A DNA stretch of 6,241 nt from JBPCPM01 sp050999155 (GTDB lineage Bacteria; Actinomycetota; Thermoleophilia; Solirubrobacterales; 70-9). Made by a program: the position numbers and the translations under genes. This document shows, in pieces, positions 4,950 to 6,241 of the stretch (positions within the stretch are counted from its first letter, which is position 1; every line of letters begins with the position of its first letter). The stretch is from the NCBI GenBank assembly GCA_050999155.1, contig JBPCPM010000019.1, forward strand, positions 1 to 6,241. Reading direction: 5' to 3'. The notes below the pieces were generated by a model that saw nothing but the letters and a program-made list of their open reading frames with translations, searched no databases and had not been told where the DNA came from.

Positions 4950-6241
4950 TTGGAGAAGCGTTCGGGGTTCGGGAGGATCGCGGTCGGCTATCGGCGAACC
5001 GCGGCGCTGGCGCTGGGTTCGCTCGCGCTCGTGCTCGTGGGGCTGGCGCCCGCCGCCGGGACCGAGGCGGCTTCCCGGCCCGCGGCGGCGCCGTTCTCCA
5101 ACGGGGTGGCCAAGGCCACCGCCATCGTCACCCGCGTCGCGCCGGGCGTCGGCTCGCTGGAGCTGGCTCTGGGAAGCGGGATCGCGGTGTCGGAGCTCAA
5201 GAACCAGTTGGCCCAGGCGCAGGCCCAGTCGTTCGATCTCGGCCTGATCGGCACCACGCTCACAGCGGAAGGCTGCCGCGACGCCGCCTTCACCTCCGAC
5301 GACCTGCCGCAGCCCACCCGGGTCGACAACCGTGACGGCGACGCGTCAGCGACCTCCGACGAACTGCCCCTCGGCGGAGTCACCCTGGGAGCCGGGCGTG
5401 AGAGCGCCCATGCCACCACGAAACCGTCAGCCGGCTCGGAGGCCACGATCTTCGCCAGCGACGGCCCCGCCGTAAGCGTCGGCGGCGGCAAGGCAACTGC
5501 GGTCACCGAGGTGGTCGACGGCGCGGCCCGGCAAGCGAGGGCGACCGTGCAGGCGAGCGTCACCATCGCCGGCGTGGTCGAGCTCTCCGGGATGCGCTGG
5601 GAGGCGCTACACCGCACCGGCAAGGACCCGCGGGCCCAGGCAGCCTTCGACCCGGGCACCGCTGAGCTCCTCGGGGTCCCGGCGCCGCTCGATTCGCTCG
5701 TCCAGCTCCAGGCCGCGGTCAACTCGGCCCTGGCGGAGACCGGCATCACCGTGGAGATGCCCCACGTGGAGCGCTTCGAGGAGCCCACGGACCTGGTGCG
5801 GATAACACCTCTGCGGATCACCCTGCGCGACTCGCCCCTCGGCAAGACGATCCTCGGGCCGGGGCTCAACGCCAGCCGGGAACAGCGTGAGCAGCTCTTC
5901 GAGGAGCTCTCCGCCGCGGTGTGCGACGCGGCCGGCGTGCTCCTGGTGGGCGACATCACGGTGGGGGTAGCCGCCGGCACCGGGTTCCTCGTGTACGACA
6001 TCGGCGGCGCCGAGGCGATCTCCGGCGACTTCGTGGCGACCGACCCGTTCGGTGCGCCCATCGTCCCACCGTCGGGTGCCGCGCCCACGCCAGCCGGGGG
6101 CGCCGCGTCGCCGTCGTTCGTGCCGGGTCAACCCGGCAGTCCTGGCGCGCCCGCTTCCGGGGCGACGGCGCCGCCTCAGCCGGCCGCATCGATCGGACCG
6201 CTCCGGGAGCTGTGCGAGTCGGTCCACCCCTTCGGCTGGCC
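4950..6241 (+). CDS. Secreted protein of unknown family with signal peptide, 3' end outside window
   Basis: The frame runs open for 430 codons from TTG 4950 to the window edge with strong G/C third positions. The N-terminus is a classic Sec signal: basic MEKRSGFGRIAVGYRRT, then a hydrophobic core at about 18-33 (ALALGSLALVLVGLA), with cleavage likely near A36. The exported part starts VAKATAIVTRVAPGVGSLEL. It contains many beta-like alternating stretches (residues 150-210), a long helical-looking segment around 250-270 (LDSLVQLQAAVNSALAETGI) and a glycine-rich VGVAAGTGFLVYDIGGAEA around 335-352. From about 367 to 415 it is a Pro/Ala/Gly/Ser-rich linker, followed by RELCESVHPFGW at the edge. 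Cysteines are few: C109, C325, C422. The linker suggests a surface-attached or wall-spanning protein with a C-terminal anchor beyond the window, which is inferred. I do not recognise the family. It is divergent from the oxidoreductase. Confidence 0.8.
   Translation, partial: MEKRSGFGRIAVGYRRTAALALGSLALVLVGLAPAAGTEAASRPAAAPFSNGVAKATAIVTRVAPGVGSLELALGSGIAVSELKNQLAQAQAQSFDLGLIGTTLTAEGCRDAAFTSDDLPQPTRVDNRDGDASATSDELPLGGVTLGAGRESAHATTKPSAGSEATIFASDGPAVSVGGGKATAVTEVVDGAARQARATVQASVTIAGVVELSGMRWEALHRTGKDPRAQAAFDPGTAELLGVPAPLDSLVQLQAAVNSALAETGITVEMPHVERFEEPTDLVRITPLRITLRDSPLGKTILGPGLNASREQREQLFEELSAAVCDAAGVLLVGDITVGVAAGTGFLVYDIGGAEAISGDFVATDPFGAPIVPPSGAAPTPAGGAASPSFVPGQPGSPGAPASGATAPPQPAASIGPLRELCESVHPFGW

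Noticed and set aside
4988..6088. 366-codon open frame on the minus strand
   Set aside because: It is Ser/Pro/Ala/Thr-rich with no recognisable domain and is fully antisense to the signal-peptide protein, whose frame has much better codon use. Long antisense frames are common at this GC content.

Overview
The window comes from a high-GC bacterium. Codon third positions are almost all G or C, GTG and TTG starts occur, and at least three genes have a TAnnnT -10 element only 6-8 nt before the start codon, the pattern of leaderless transcripts. Together with a VapBC module and a secreted, proline-rich protein of unknown family, this points to an actinobacterium. An Acidimicrobiia-like lineage is a guess that sequence reading alone cannot confirm.

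Layout, left to right. (1) 1-341, minus: the N-terminal 113 codons of an NAD-dependent sugar-nucleotide epimerase/dehydratase, cut by the window edge. (2) 426-1697, minus: a complete AAA+ ATPase of the AAA_14/DUF4143 family with a PD-(D/E)xK-like C-terminus. Its promoter region holds three near-palindromic sites at an exact 23-bp pitch (1719-1776) and a leaderless -10. (3) 1788-2605: no intact gene. Three truncated gene pieces lie head to tail on the minus strand: the start of an ECF-type sigma factor (2302-2415), the end of a multi-pass membrane protein (2061 to about 2330) and the end of an alpha/beta-hydrolase (1855-2076). They look like the scar of successive deletions. (4) 2615-2992, plus: a small hydrophobic protein of unknown function. 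(5) 3044-3660, minus: a vapB-vapC toxin-antitoxin operon with a 4-nt overlap and a 24-bp palindrome abutting the vapB start. (6) 3705-4880, minus: an Old Yellow Enzyme family flavin oxidoreductase with a four-cysteine C-terminal motif. (7) 4950-6241, plus: a secreted protein of unknown family, divergent from the oxidoreductase and cut by the right edge. It starts at TTG and stays open to the end of the window.

The genes do not form one obvious pathway. The window reads as a patchwork: a sugar-nucleotide gene at one edge, a metabolic oxidoreductase and an exported protein at the other, and between them accessory genes (DUF4143 ATPase, VapBC) plus decayed fragments. The most distinctive signals are the two operator-like elements (1719-1776 and 3661-3684) and the fragment scar. 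I see no strong evidence of a wholly new multi-gene system.
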